Source: Rhodocyclus purpureus (GTDB lineage: Bacteria > Pseudomonadota > Gammaproteobacteria > Burkholderiales > Rhodocyclaceae). Taken from it: a stretch of 64,000 nt of DNA. Positions within the stretch are counted from its first letter, which is position 1. Every line of letters begins with the position of its first letter. The DNA lies in the NCBI RefSeq assembly GCF_016653115.1, contig NZ_NHRX01000066.1, positions 62,001-126,000 on the forward strand, read 5' to 3'. A program made the translations under genes and the position numbers. This document shows positions 54,337 through 62,140 of this stretch, one piece after another. Below the pieces are notes generated by a model. It worked only from the letters and a program-made list of their open reading frames with translations. It ran no database searches and had not been told where the DNA came from.

Positions 54337-55053
54337 ATGCAGCGCAATGACCCTTCGGCAGCCAGCCGCCCGCTTTCAGCTCTGGCGCTGACGGCGCCGG
54401 TGGCGATGGGCTACATCCCGCTCGGCGCGGTGTTCGGCTTCCTGTTCGTGCAGGCAGGCATCGACTGGTGGCTGGCGATCCTCGCCAGCATCGTCGTCTT
54501 CGCCGGCGCGGCGCAGTACATGATGATCCCGATGATCGCCGGCGGCCTGTCGATCGGGACCATCGCGCTGGCGACCCTGATCGTCAACCTGCGCCACGTC
54601 TTCTACGGCTTGTCGCTGTTGCAGCGCATGCCGCAGGGGAGGCTGCAGCGCTGGTACGTGATCTTCGGACTGACCGACGAGACCTACTCGCTGCTCACCA
54701 CCCTGCCGCCGGACAGCGACCGGCGGCAGATGGTCTGGCTGGCGCTGCTGAACCACGGCTGGTGGGTGCTCGGCAGTGCGATCGGTGCGCTCGTCGGGGC
54801 GCGCACGCAGCTGGCGCTGGCCGGTCTCGACTTTGCGCTGGTCGCGCTGTTTGCCGTGCTCGCCGTCGAGCAGTGGCGGACGCGGACGAGTTCCGCGCCG
54901 CTGTTGGCCGGTGTGCTCGCCTACGGCGTCGCCTGGGCGCTGGCGGTACAGCACGCGCTGCTGTTGTCGATCGCGATCTGCGTCGCCGTCGGCGCGTTCT
55001 GGCAGTCCGCGCCGGCGACGGCTGGCACGGAAGGAGGCCCGGGTGATCGATAA
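54337..55053 (+). CDS. azlC: AzlC-family branched-chain amino acid exporter subunit
   Basis: A 238-residue AzlC protein with six to seven membrane segments: VAMGYIPLGAVFGFLFVQAGI, FAGAAQYMMIPMIAGG, NLRHVFYGLSLLQRMP, GLTDETYSLLTTLPP are family hallmarks. With AzlD it exports branched-chain amino acids or analogues. It begins 11 bp after the P-loop gene and overlaps azlD by 11 bp. Confidence 0.9.
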   Translation: MQRNDPSAASRPLSALALTAPVAMGYIPLGAVFGFLFVQAGIDWWLAILASIVVFAGAAQYMMIPMIAGGLSIGTIALATLIVNLRHVFYGLSLLQRMPQGRLQRWYVIFGLTDETYSLLTTLPPDSDRRQMVWLALLNHGWWVLGSAIGALVGARTQLALAGLDFALVALFAVLAVEQWRTRTSSAPLLAGVLAYGVAWALAVQHALLLSIAICVAVGAFWQSAPATAGTEGGPGDR

Positions 55054-55363
55054 GGGCTACGTGATCGGCGTGATCGCGGCGATGGGGCTGGTCACCTTCG
55101 CGCTGCGTGCCCTGCCTTTCGTCGCCGCGCACTGGCTGGAAAGTCATCCGTTGGTACAGCGACTGGGCCGTTTCCTGCCGCTGGCGATCATGACCCTGTT
55201 GCTGCTGCACTCGGCGCTCGGCGCCGCCCGCGAGGACCCGCGCGGACCATGGCCGGAAGTGGTCGCCGTCGCGCTGGTGCTTGTGCTGCAAGGCTGGCGC
55301 GGTAACGCGCTGCTCAGCATCCTCACCGGCACCGGTGTCTATGTGCTGATGCGCAACTATTAA
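55043..55363 (+). CDS. azlD: AzlD-family exporter partner subunit
   Basis: A 106-residue AzlD protein from GTG 55043, preceded by AAGGAGG. Three or four membrane segments; ALRALPFVAAHWLESHPLVQRLGRFLPLAIM is typical. It completes the AzlCD transporter. Its TAA stop forms part of the same element seen at the arnD stop, followed by a REP array. Confidence 0.85.
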   Translation: MIDKGYVIGVIAAMGLVTFALRALPFVAAHWLESHPLVQRLGRFLPLAIMTLLLLHSALGAAREDPRGPWPEVVAVALVLVLQGWRGNALLSILTGTGVYVLMRNY

Positions 55364-55383
55364 CGTGAAACCAGGAACAATTT
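55360..55383 (+). repeat. Element at azlD stop codon, shared with arnD end
   Basis: TTAACGTGAAAC, three variable bases, GAACAATTT; TAA is the azlD stop. Twin of 8376-8399. Confidence 0.6.
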
Positions 55384-55788
55384 GACGGCAGCGAATGGCT
55401 GCGTTTCATGCTCAGGGGTGGCACGATTCGCATTCCAGGAGTGCCTGGAGAGGGCCTGAGAGCGTAACCGTCATCGCGAGCCCGAAGGGCGTGGCGATCC
55501 AGTGCGTAGGCCCGGTATCGGTCAGGGTGCCGAGACAGAAGAACGAACTGGATTGCCACGGCGCTGCCCGCCTCGCAATGACGGCAGCGAATGGCTGCGT
55601 TTCATGCTCAGGGGTGGCACGATTCGCATTCCAGGAGTGCTTGGAGAGGGCCTGAGAGCGTAACCGTCATCGCGAGCCCGAAGGGCGTGGCGATCCAGTT
55701 CGTAGGGCCGGTATCGGTAAGGGCCCCGAGACAGAAGAACGAACTGGATTGCCACGGCGCTGCGCGCCTCGCAATGACGAGCAATTCC
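55384..55788. repeat. REP/BIME-like array after azlD, two 196-bp units
   Basis: GACGGCAGCGAATGGCTGCG recurs at 55384 and 55580. Each unit contains GTCATCGCGAGCCCGAAGGG, a linker with CCGGTATCGGT, and the inverted partner (GATTGCCACGGCGCTGC then CCTCGCAATGACG). In this copy the loop between the GCCC and GGGC arms is GAA instead of TGC, with the stems kept. The unit flank TTTCATGCTCAGGGG is shared with 8519-8552. Confidence 0.88.
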
Positions 55789-55810
55789 GGGGACGGTAAT
55801 TACCGTCCCC
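55789..55810. repeat. 22-bp perfect palindrome
   Basis: GGGGACGGTAA followed by its exact reverse complement TTACCGTCCCC, 6 bp downstream of the ppiC stop on the minus strand. It resembles the min operon terminator stem (GGGGACG/CGTCCCC) and half of it recurs at about 41459 (CGGGGACGTTATT). No T-run, so termination is doubtful. Confidence 0.6.
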
Positions 55811-55816
55811 TCCCGC

Positions 55817-56611
55817 TTATTCGACCTTGGCCTTCTCGCGCAGCGTGCTGACCAGCTTCTCGATCTGCAGCTGTTGCGCGCGTTGCGTGAGCTGCGGCTT
55901 GATCGCTTCGAACGGCGGCGGGGTCAGCGGACGGACGTCGTCGACCTGGATCACGTGGTAGCCGAATTCGGTCTTCACCGGGGTTTCGGTGTACTTGCCC
56001 TTCGGCAGCTTGGTCAGCGCCTCGGAGAACGGCTTCACGTAATTGGCCGGGCTGCCCCAGCCGAGGTCACCGCCATTGTCCTTCGACCCCGGGTCCTTCG
56101 ACTGCTTGGCGAGATCCTCGAACTTCGCCCCGGACTTCAGCTTGGCGATGATGTCCTTGGCGGTTTCTTCCTTCTCGACCAGGATGTGGCGCGTCTTGTA
56201 TTCGTTGCCGCCGAGCTGCGCCTTGATCCGGTCGTACTCGGCCTTGAGCACGTCGTCGCTGACCGGATGGCTCTTCGTGTAGTCCTGGACGAAGCCCTGG
56301 ATGTAGAGTTCCTGACGGGCGAGTTCGAGGCGCTGGACGACCGCCGGCTGCTTGTCGATTCCCTTCTTCTTCGCTTCCTGCACCAGCAGTTCGCGGCGGA
56401 TCAGGGTTTCGCGCACGGCGTTGCGCAGTTCGGGGCCATCGGTGGCACCGCGTGCCTTGTATTCGTCGATGACTGTGTCGGCGCTGCTCTGCGGGATGGC
56501 GACGCCATTGACGGTGGCGAAAACCGCAGCCTTCTTGTCGGCGGCGACGACCGGCGCGGAAATCAGTGAGCCGACGATGAGCGCGGCGGCGAGGGTCGAG
56601 AGCTTTTGCAT
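55817..56611 (-). CDS. Periplasmic peptidyl-prolyl isomerase, parvulin type (PpiC/SurA-like)
   Basis: A 264-residue protein. Signal peptide MQKLSTLAAALIVGSLISAP with cleavage near AVA/A. Residues ~30-130 are a SurA-N-like helical chaperone part; residues ~135-230 form a parvulin domain (YKTRHILVEKEETAKDII, then DPGSKDNGGDLGWGSPANYVKPF, TEFGYHVIQVDDVRP). It assists outer-membrane protein folding in the periplasm. It is the last gene of the yciB-yciI-bolA-ppiC operon, 70 bp after bolA. Confidence 0.93.
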   Translation of the reverse strand: MQKLSTLAAALIVGSLISAPVVAADKKAAVFATVNGVAIPQSSADTVIDEYKARGATDGPELRNAVRETLIRRELLVQEAKKKGIDKQPAVVQRLELARQELYIQGFVQDYTKSHPVSDDVLKAEYDRIKAQLGGNEYKTRHILVEKEETAKDIIAKLKSGAKFEDLAKQSKDPGSKDNGGDLGWGSPANYVKPFSEALTKLPKGKYTETPVKTEFGYHVIQVDDVRPLTPPPFEAIKPQLTQRAQQLQIEKLVSTLREKAKVE

Positions 56612-56681
56612 GGGTCGTTTCCTTGGGTCGGGTTGATCGGTCGTCTTCATGATCCGGAACATTCCGGGCGCATCTTCGGAA

Positions 56682-56951
56682 TTATACTTCTTCGGGTGTT
56701 CTTGCCTTGATGGACAAAGCATGAATCTCGCCGTGCATGAGCTCGCCGACGGCCTCGGTGACGAGGCGGTGGCGGGCCAGCGTGTTCAGCCCGGAAAAGC
56801 GTGGCGAGACGATAAGCAGGCGGAAGTGGGCGCCGCCGCCGCTGCCCGCGTGGCCGGCGTGCTTGGCCGATTCGTCGATGATTTCGATCTGCGTCGGCGC
56901 CAGTTGCGCGAGCCGCTCGCGCAGGCGTGCTTCCACGGTGCTCGCGCTCAT
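56682..56951 (-). CDS. bolA: BolA-family protein
   Basis: An 89-residue BolA/IbaG protein: [21 protein letters not shown], then [21 protein letters not shown] and [14 protein letters not shown]. BolA proteins pair with monothiol glutaredoxins in Fe-S trafficking. The ATG overlaps the yciI stop by 4 bp. Confidence 0.93.
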   Translation of the reverse strand: MSASTVEARLRERLAQLAPTQIEIIDESAKHAGHAGSGGGAHFRLLIVSPRFSGLNTLARHRLVTEAVGELMHGEIHALSIKARTPEEV

Positions 56952-57250
56952 GCCGGCAGCGCCTTCACGAAGGGCTTGACGCTCACCTCGGCATAGACGC
57001 CGTTGCCGACGTAGGGGTCGGCGTCGGCCCAGGCGCGGGCGGCGACCAGAGAGTCGAATTCGGCGACGATCAGGCTGCCCGAGAAGCCGGCCGGTCCGGG
57101 ATCGGTGGCGTCGATCGCGGGGCAGGGTCCGGCGAGCAGCAGGCGGCCGGCGTCCTGCAGGAGGCGCAGGCGTTCACGGTGTGCGGGACGCGCGGCGATC
57201 CGCTCGGCGAGCGAATCGGGGCGGTCGGTGCAGACGATGGCGTAGAGCAT
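56948..57250 (-). CDS. YciI-family protein
   Basis: A 100-residue YCII-domain protein: [60 protein letters not shown]. The active-site-like His/Asp pair of the family is present in part (the Asp is in DPY). Biochemical role unknown. It overlaps yciB and bolA by 3-4 bp, a conserved arrangement in betaproteobacteria. Confidence 0.9.
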   Translation of the reverse strand: MLYAIVCTDRPDSLAERIAARPAHRERLRLLQDAGRLLLAGPCPAIDATDPGPAGFSGSLIVAEFDSLVAARAWADADPYVGNGVYAEVSVKPFVKALPA

Positions 57251-57780
57251 CAGGTTTTTTCCTCGATGTATTTCGACAGGAACAGCCCCTGCACGACGAC
57301 GAAGACAAGCATCAGTCCCATGCCGCCGAAGAGCTTGAAATTGACCCAGTCGTCGGTCGAGAAGTTGAAGGCGACGAACAGGTTGGCGCAGCCCATGGCG
57401 AGGAAGAAGGCGATCCACGACAGGTTGAGCTTGCTCCAGACGTGCTCGGGCAACTGCATCTGCTGGCTCAGGAGCTTCTCGATCAGGTTCTTGCCGAAGA
57501 AGCGTGCGCCGAAGAGCGCGATGGCGAAGGCCCAGTAGAGCAGCGTCGGCTTCCACTTGATGAAGGTCTCGTCGTGCAGCGCCAGGGTCATGCCGCCGAA
57601 GACGCCGACGATGACCAGCGACACCCAGAGCATCGGCTCGACGCGCCGGTGGCGAAACCACACCCAGGCGATCTGCGCGATCGTGGTGACGATCGCCACC
57701 GCAGTGGCGACGTAGATGCCGGCAGCCTTGAAGGCGATGAAGAAGAGGATGACCGGGAAGAGGTCGAAGAGGAATTTCAT
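57250..57780 (-). CDS. yciB: Inner-membrane septation protein YciB
   Basis: A 176-residue YciB/IspZ protein with five membrane segments: [82 protein letters not shown] are diagnostic. It has a role in cell envelope/septation. Start MKFLFD at 57780; the frame is open upstream through the previous gene. First gene of the yciB-yciI-bolA-ppiC unit, 25 bp after the DUF2863-type gene. Confidence 0.94.
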   Translation of the reverse strand: MKFLFDLFPVILFFIAFKAAGIYVATAVAIVTTIAQIAWVWFRHRRVEPMLWVSLVIVGVFGGMTLALHDETFIKWKPTLLYWAFAIALFGARFFGKNLIEKLLSQQMQLPEHVWSKLNLSWIAFFLAMGCANLFVAFNFSTDDWVNFKLFGGMGLMLVFVVVQGLFLSKYIEEKT

Positions 57781-57805
57781 GCGTGTGGCGGTCGCGGCTG
57801 GGCGC

Positions 57806-58981
57806 TCAGTGCAAGGTCTGCGAGTGCGCGTTGGTCGGCTCCGGCATTTCGGCATGCACCGTCTCGCCCTCGATGTTGGGGTAGAGCGGGGCGCCGCAGT
57901 CGTCGCAGAACTCGAACGGGAACTGCTGGTCGAGGCTGACGATTTCCTTGATTCCCGACTCGCGCAGCACCGTCTCGATCTCGCTGACGATGTCGGTGTT
58001 CTCGTCCTCGGCGCCGAGCAGCGGCCAGACGACGCCGTGGTAGATCACGTCGGAGTCGCGCGGCCCGAAGCCGATGCGGTATTCCTCGAGATTGCGGTCG
58101 TGGAAACCGCCGACGATCGCGCGGAAGGATTCGGCCGGCTGGCCGAGGTTCGTCTGCAGGAAGGCCACCGACGCGCGCAGCGAGTACGGACGCGAGGCGC
58201 TGTCGGCATTGCGGCAGGCGGCATGGTAGGCGTCGGCCAGCAGCGGCTGGAAGGCGCAGCCGGTCAGCAGCGGCTCCAGGCAGGGGGCTCCCTGGCGCGC
58301 CCATTCCTTGAGCGCGTTATCGCGACTGCCGTCGTCCTCGTTCCAGCGGAACACCGGCGCGCCGCGCGGGACGGCGACCGCGCCGACGATGTAGCGCGTG
58401 TCCGAGAGGAAGCGCGAGGTTTCGGGCAGCGAACTCGTATCGAGCTCGACGTCCTTGTGCGCGAGCGCGGCGTTGCCCAGTTCGCGCGTCAGACGCGCGG
58501 TCTCGACGAAGCTGCGCGGCAGCTGGTCGGGGCTGAACAGGAAGTCGGCGAGCGCGAGCTGGGCGCCGGCGGCAAAGACGTGCGCGCCGAGCTGCACCTT
58601 GAGCGTCGCCAGGATCGACGCCGGGATGCGATCGGCCGGGATCGAGAAGCGCGACCAGGCGAGCAGCGGCGCGTTGAAGAGCAGCACGTCGTATTCCTGT
58701 CCCTTGGCCGAAAGGATGCAGGACTCGGCGCCGGACTCGATCAGGTCGGCGAGTTCGTCGTGGGCCGAGGCGTTGGTGTCGAAGAGGCGGTCGAGCGCGG
58801 CGTTGAGGTCGTCCTCGGCGCCGTCGGCGAGCAGACGGTCGATCAGCGCGGCGAGTCTGGCTTCCCATAAACGGTCTTCGAGACGGCCGCCGGATTCGGC
58901 GAGTCCGCTGGCAAGGCGGCCGAGTTCGGCGGCGTCGGGCGAAATGCGTTTGCGCGATGAGAATCGGGTGCGTTTGATCAT
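57806..58981 (-). CDS. DUF2863-type protein
   Basis: A 391-residue protein with no enzyme motif I recognise. It resembles DUF2863, a betaproteobacterial family: [31 protein letters not shown] at the N-terminus, a central segment rich in [14 protein letters not shown], and a C-terminal CDDCG that could bind a metal with nearby His. No signal peptide, so cytoplasmic. It reads in the same direction as yciB, 25 bp upstream of it, so it may belong to that operon. Confidence 0.75.
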   Translation of the reverse strand: MIKRTRFSSRKRISPDAAELGRLASGLAESGGRLEDRLWEARLAALIDRLLADGAEDDLNAALDRLFDTNASAHDELADLIESGAESCILSAKGQEYDVLLFNAPLLAWSRFSIPADRIPASILATLKVQLGAHVFAAGAQLALADFLFSPDQLPRSFVETARLTRELGNAALAHKDVELDTSSLPETSRFLSDTRYIVGAVAVPRGAPVFRWNEDDGSRDNALKEWARQGAPCLEPLLTGCAFQPLLADAYHAACRNADSASRPYSLRASVAFLQTNLGQPAESFRAIVGGFHDRNLEEYRIGFGPRDSDVIYHGVVWPLLGAEDENTDIVSEIETVLRESGIKEIVSLDQQFPFEFCDDCGAPLYPNIEGETVHAEMPEPTNAHSQTLH

Positions 58982-59111
58982 GGGGTGCCCTGCTGGGAAA
59001 ACATCGAATCGGGGCCACATTGTAGCAAGCCGGCGTCGGCCGCTTCCCGCGAATGGGGTAAATCCTTGCAAAAGCGGGGCACAGCCAGGCGAGTCTGCTC
59101 CCCCGGGCGCC

Positions 59112-60212
59112 TCAGGTACGCAGGGTGAAGCGCTGGTCGAGCCGCTGCAGTCGTTCGACGATCCCCGTGTATTCGAGTTCCGACATCGGCAGCATCGCGG
59201 CGCCGAAGAATCCCTGCCGGCGCATCTCGATCGCCTTGGCAGCGACCTCGTCGCGCACGCGTTCCCAGAATGGGTGGTCGAAGCAGTCCCAGGATTCGGT
59301 CATCTTGCCTGCGTGCATCGCGTAGGCCGCGCAACTGACCAGCGGCGGACCGTCGAAGTACGAGGTGCCGCAGTTCTGTTTCACCGGCATCAAGGGCATC
59401 TGGTGCGAGCCGCGCATGCCGCCGGCGACGAAGTGGCCGATCGCGAACGGCGCCAGGATTTCGCCGGTCGCCGGGAAGTTCATCTGCACGCGCACCAGCA
59501 TGACCGGGTCGTCCTTGCCCGTGTATTTGCCGGCGATGTTGTGCAGGCGCGAGGTCGATACCGCCGCCGCCTGCTCGCCGGTCGCGCGCGACCAGACCGA
59601 TTCGACGACGTAGCGCTCGGGATCGCGCAAGAGCGCGGCGATGTCGTAGAGATCCTCGGGTGCGTCGAGTTCGATGACGCGGTCGCCGTCGGTGCAATTC
59701 ACGTCCATGATCACGAAGCGGAAGCCGCGGCCCAGGTTGGGCGCCAGGATCAGCCCCGGCGTGTTCATCGGGTCGGCGAAGGCGAGGTAGAGCGGCAGGT
59801 TGTAGGCGCCGGGATCGGTCTTGTCGGCGGCGAAGAAGAGGAAAGGCTCGTTCGGGCGTTCGTCGAACTCGATCTCGGCGACCGCCGGGCCCATGCCGTG
59901 CACGTTGCCCGAGAACGCGTCCTTGAGCAGATCCTGCCCGGCGCCGTAGAGTCCCTGCTGCTTGGCAACTGCCGTCGCCGTCACGAACGCGTCCCAGGCG
60001 AGCTTGTGCACTTCCGCGTTGCCGCTGCCGCGCGTATGCGTCATCAGGATCGCGATGTCGTCGCCGGTGTGGGTGACGCGGCTGTCGATGAGCAGGCCGG
60101 CGCCGTCGCGTGCGACCGATTCGCGCACCGAGTGCAGGAGTTCCTGTGAAGGTGCGATGTGGCCACCGATCGATCCGATGTCGGCCTTGATCACGCTGAG
60201 GGTCATCTTCAT
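59112..60212 (-). CDS. Fructose-1,6-bisphosphate aldolase/phosphatase, archaeal (class V) type
   Basis: A 366-residue protein of the bifunctional FBPA/P family, which makes FBP from triose phosphates and dephosphorylates it to fructose 6-phosphate. SVIKADIGSIGGHIAPS is the N-terminal metal/phosphate motif. The aldolase Schiff-base pair appears as Y230 and K233 in NIAGKYTGKDDPVML, matching Tyr229/Lys232 of the Sulfolobus enzyme. Asp-rich metal ligands lie in HTGDDIAI and VNCTDGD. Length equals archaeal members (~370). It overlaps the sufB/D-like gene by 4 bp. The enzyme is common in archaea and deep-branching bacteria and unusual in proteobacteria, so transfer is likely. Confidence 0.9.
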   Translation of the reverse strand: MKMTLSVIKADIGSIGGHIAPSQELLHSVRESVARDGAGLLIDSRVTHTGDDIAILMTHTRGSGNAEVHKLAWDAFVTATAVAKQQGLYGAGQDLLKDAFSGNVHGMGPAVAEIEFDERPNEPFLFFAADKTDPGAYNLPLYLAFADPMNTPGLILAPNLGRGFRFVIMDVNCTDGDRVIELDAPEDLYDIAALLRDPERYVVESVWSRATGEQAAAVSTSRLHNIAGKYTGKDDPVMLVRVQMNFPATGEILAPFAIGHFVAGGMRGSHQMPLMPVKQNCGTSYFDGPPLVSCAAYAMHAGKMTESWDCFDHPFWERVRDEVAAKAIEMRRQGFFGAAMLPMSELEYTGIVERLQRLDQRFTLRT

Positions 60213-61222
60213 GCTGGCTGCTCCTTGGTCGGGGTTGAATGCGGCGGGCGGCGGAAGGTGACGACGCCGGCCGGGGCAGTGCCCGGCTTGCCGAGCAGGC
60301 CGCCGACGATCAGGTCGACCGCCTCCGAGGGCGACAGGCCGTGCGCCATCAGGGTTTCGAGTTGCTGGTGATCGACGCTGCCGATCGCCGCCTCGTGCGT
60401 GACCTTGGCCTGGGGATGCGTCACCTTCACCAGCGGCTGCGCGCTCGCCACGGCGCGATCCTTGACGATCTCCATGCAATCGACGTGGCCGCGCGCGTGC
60501 GCCGCGTGGCCCTCGGTGATGCCGATGATGTCGGCGCGGGCGTCGTCCTCGATGGCGACGCGGGTCTTGATCAGGCCGCGCGCGGCGCGTCCGGCGAGCA
60601 CCAGCCGCTCGCGGATGCGGATGTCGTCGTCGCCGTGGCCGAACACGCGCGCAGTGAGTTCGGCCACCGCGTCCTCGCCTGCCTCGACTTCGTAGTCGAT
60701 GTCGAGCCGGCCGACGCGGCCGCTGGTCAGGCTGAAGTCCGAACGGTAGAGCGCGCCGCGGCCGAGCCTCACCTTGGCCTTGGGGATCACCGTCACACCG
60801 CCATGCGGCCCGTGGAAATGCGCTTCGTTGTAGGTCAGCCGGGCGCCGGCGCCGAGCTCGACGACGGCGTCCATCCGATGCTCGACGCGCTCGGCGTTGG
60901 GGAAGAAACAGTGGGCGACGACTTCGGCGGCCGATTCGTCCTCCAGGATGAGGCGCATCTCGATGCGCTGCCGACCGCTTGCCGGCAGCACGCCGAAGCA
61001 GAGATGCAGCGGGTGTTCGAGACGCACGCTGCGCCTCAGGCGGATCAGGGCGACGATGCCGTCTTCGGCCTCCTTCGTGTCGAGTTCGAGCCCCGGCAGC
61101 TGACGCTGGCTGAGCAGGCGGTTGCCGTTCGCCATCAGGTGCGCGATTGCGCCGTCGGCGAGGATCCGGCGATCGACGCCGCGGCTGTCGAGGACCTGGA
61201 GCCAGCTATCGAGTTCGGACAT
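60209..61222 (-). CDS. SufB/SufD-family Fe-S scaffold, short archaeal type
   Basis: A 337-residue SufBD protein, much shorter than SufB of E. coli (495). The C-terminal core is intact: VTVIPKAKVRLGRGALYRSD, SGRVGRLDIDYEVEAGEDAV, GLIKTRVAIEDDARADIIGI, VKVTHPQAKVTHEAAIGSVD and ETLMAHGLSPSEAVDLIVGG. This short form with a sufC beside it is the minimal SufBC (SMS-type) layout of archaea and anaerobes. No sufA, sufS, sufE or sufD is present. It overlaps sufC by 17 bp and the FBPA/P gene by 4 bp, so all three are translated as a coupled unit. Confidence 0.88.
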   Translation of the reverse strand: MSELDSWLQVLDSRGVDRRILADGAIAHLMANGNRLLSQRQLPGLELDTKEAEDGIVALIRLRRSVRLEHPLHLCFGVLPASGRQRIEMRLILEDESAAEVVAHCFFPNAERVEHRMDAVVELGAGARLTYNEAHFHGPHGGVTVIPKAKVRLGRGALYRSDFSLTSGRVGRLDIDYEVEAGEDAVAELTARVFGHGDDDIRIRERLVLAGRAARGLIKTRVAIEDDARADIIGITEGHAAHARGHVDCMEIVKDRAVASAQPLVKVTHPQAKVTHEAAIGSVDHQQLETLMAHGLSPSEAVDLIVGGLLGKPGTAPAGVVTFRRPPHSTPTKEQPA

Positions 61223-61931
61223 TGCGACACTCCTCCCCGTTGCAGCAGCGGCAGGCGCGGCCCTGGTAGATCGCCGCGACGGTCTCGGGATCGCCGCTCG
61301 CGAAGATGCGGCCGCCGCACAGTTGCGAGGCACGGTCGGCCATGCGGGTGATCTCCTCGCGATGGGTGATGAGCAGGACACCCGCACCGCGCTCCTTGAA
61401 GGTACGGATCAGGGCCATGACTTCGTGCATCGACAGGAGGTCGATTCCCGCCGTCGGCTCGTCGAGGATCACCAGACGCGGCTGCAGCGCCAGCACCGAA
61501 GCGAGTTCGATGCGCTTGCGCTCGCCGCCGCTCAGGGTCTTGTCGAGCATGCGCCGGAGATAGTCGGCCGGCACCAGACCGACGCGCTGCAGGCAGTCCT
61601 CGGCGGTTGCCGGGTCGGTGCCGAGGCGCAGGTAGTCGCCGACCGTGAGTCCCTCGAAGCGCGCCGGTTCCTGCCAGGCGAGGGTGATCCCCAGGCGGGC
61701 GCGCTGATGGATGGCCAGCGAATCGATCGCCTGGCCGGCGAAGCGGATCTCCCCGTGTTCGGGACGATAGCCTGCGCAGCCCATGATCAGGTAGGCGAGG
61801 GTGCTCTTGCCGGTGCCGTTGGTCCCCACCAGCGCGTGGATTTCGCCGGCCTCGACGGTGAGATCGATGTCCTCGAGCAGCGTGCGCGCCGGGACGCGAA
61901 AACTCAGGTGCTCGACTTCGAGAAGCGCCAT
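61206..61931 (-). CDS. sufC: SufC-type ATPase with Cys-rich tail
   Basis: A 241-residue ABC ATPase of the SufC subfamily. Walker A is GTNGTGKST (residues 36-44), Q-loop LAWQEPARFEGLTV, signature LSGGERKRIELAS, Walker B RLVILDEPTAGID and switch His THREEI. It powers cluster assembly on SufB. Unlike E. coli SufC, the last residues carry four Cys in ACRCCNGEECRN, a possible metal or cluster site. It is the first gene of the three-gene unit; a 200-bp region with repeats lies upstream. Confidence 0.92.
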   Translation of the reverse strand: MALLEVEHLSFRVPARTLLEDIDLTVEAGEIHALVGTNGTGKSTLAYLIMGCAGYRPEHGEIRFAGQAIDSLAIHQRARLGITLAWQEPARFEGLTVGDYLRLGTDPATAEDCLQRVGLVPADYLRRMLDKTLSGGERKRIELASVLALQPRLVILDEPTAGIDLLSMHEVMALIRTFKERGAGVLLITHREEITRMADRASQLCGGRIFASGDPETVAAIYQGRACRCCNGEECRNVRTR

Positions 61932-61961
61932 GCTTCCTCCCTGGAGGCTGCGGTGAAGCTT

Positions 61962-62112
61962 AAAACCTCTTTTCAGCCACGAAAGCCACGAAATGAAACA
62001 TGAGCTTCGGGTCGTTCAGCAGGCGCCCCGGTGGGTGATGCCTGATCAGCCTTGAGAGCTGCGAATGATTTCGTGTTTTTTCGTGCATTTCGTGGCCAAC
62101 TCGTGGCCAACT
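61962..62112. repeat. Inverted set of CACGAAA/TTTCGTG repeats upstream of sufC
   Basis: AGCCACGAAAGCCACGAAA (61976-61994) faces TTTCGTGTTTTTTCGTGCA (62069-62087) and TTTCGTGGCCAA on the other side, about 80 bp away; GCCAACTCGTGGCCAACT is a short direct repeat. Similar runs occur as interspersed remnants in many genomes. They cover the sufC promoter region, so a regulatory effect is possible. Confidence 0.55.
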
Positions 62113-62140
62113 GCTTCTTCCTGAAGGTGGACGGGCTGCC

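Larger units (their letters stand above)
55364..55816. other. Gap after azlD filled by repeats
   Basis: The 453 bp between azlD and ppiC contain only the shared stop-codon element, the two-unit REP array and the 22-bp palindrome. No gene is supported; the short frames open through it are repeat artefacts. Confidence 0.7.
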
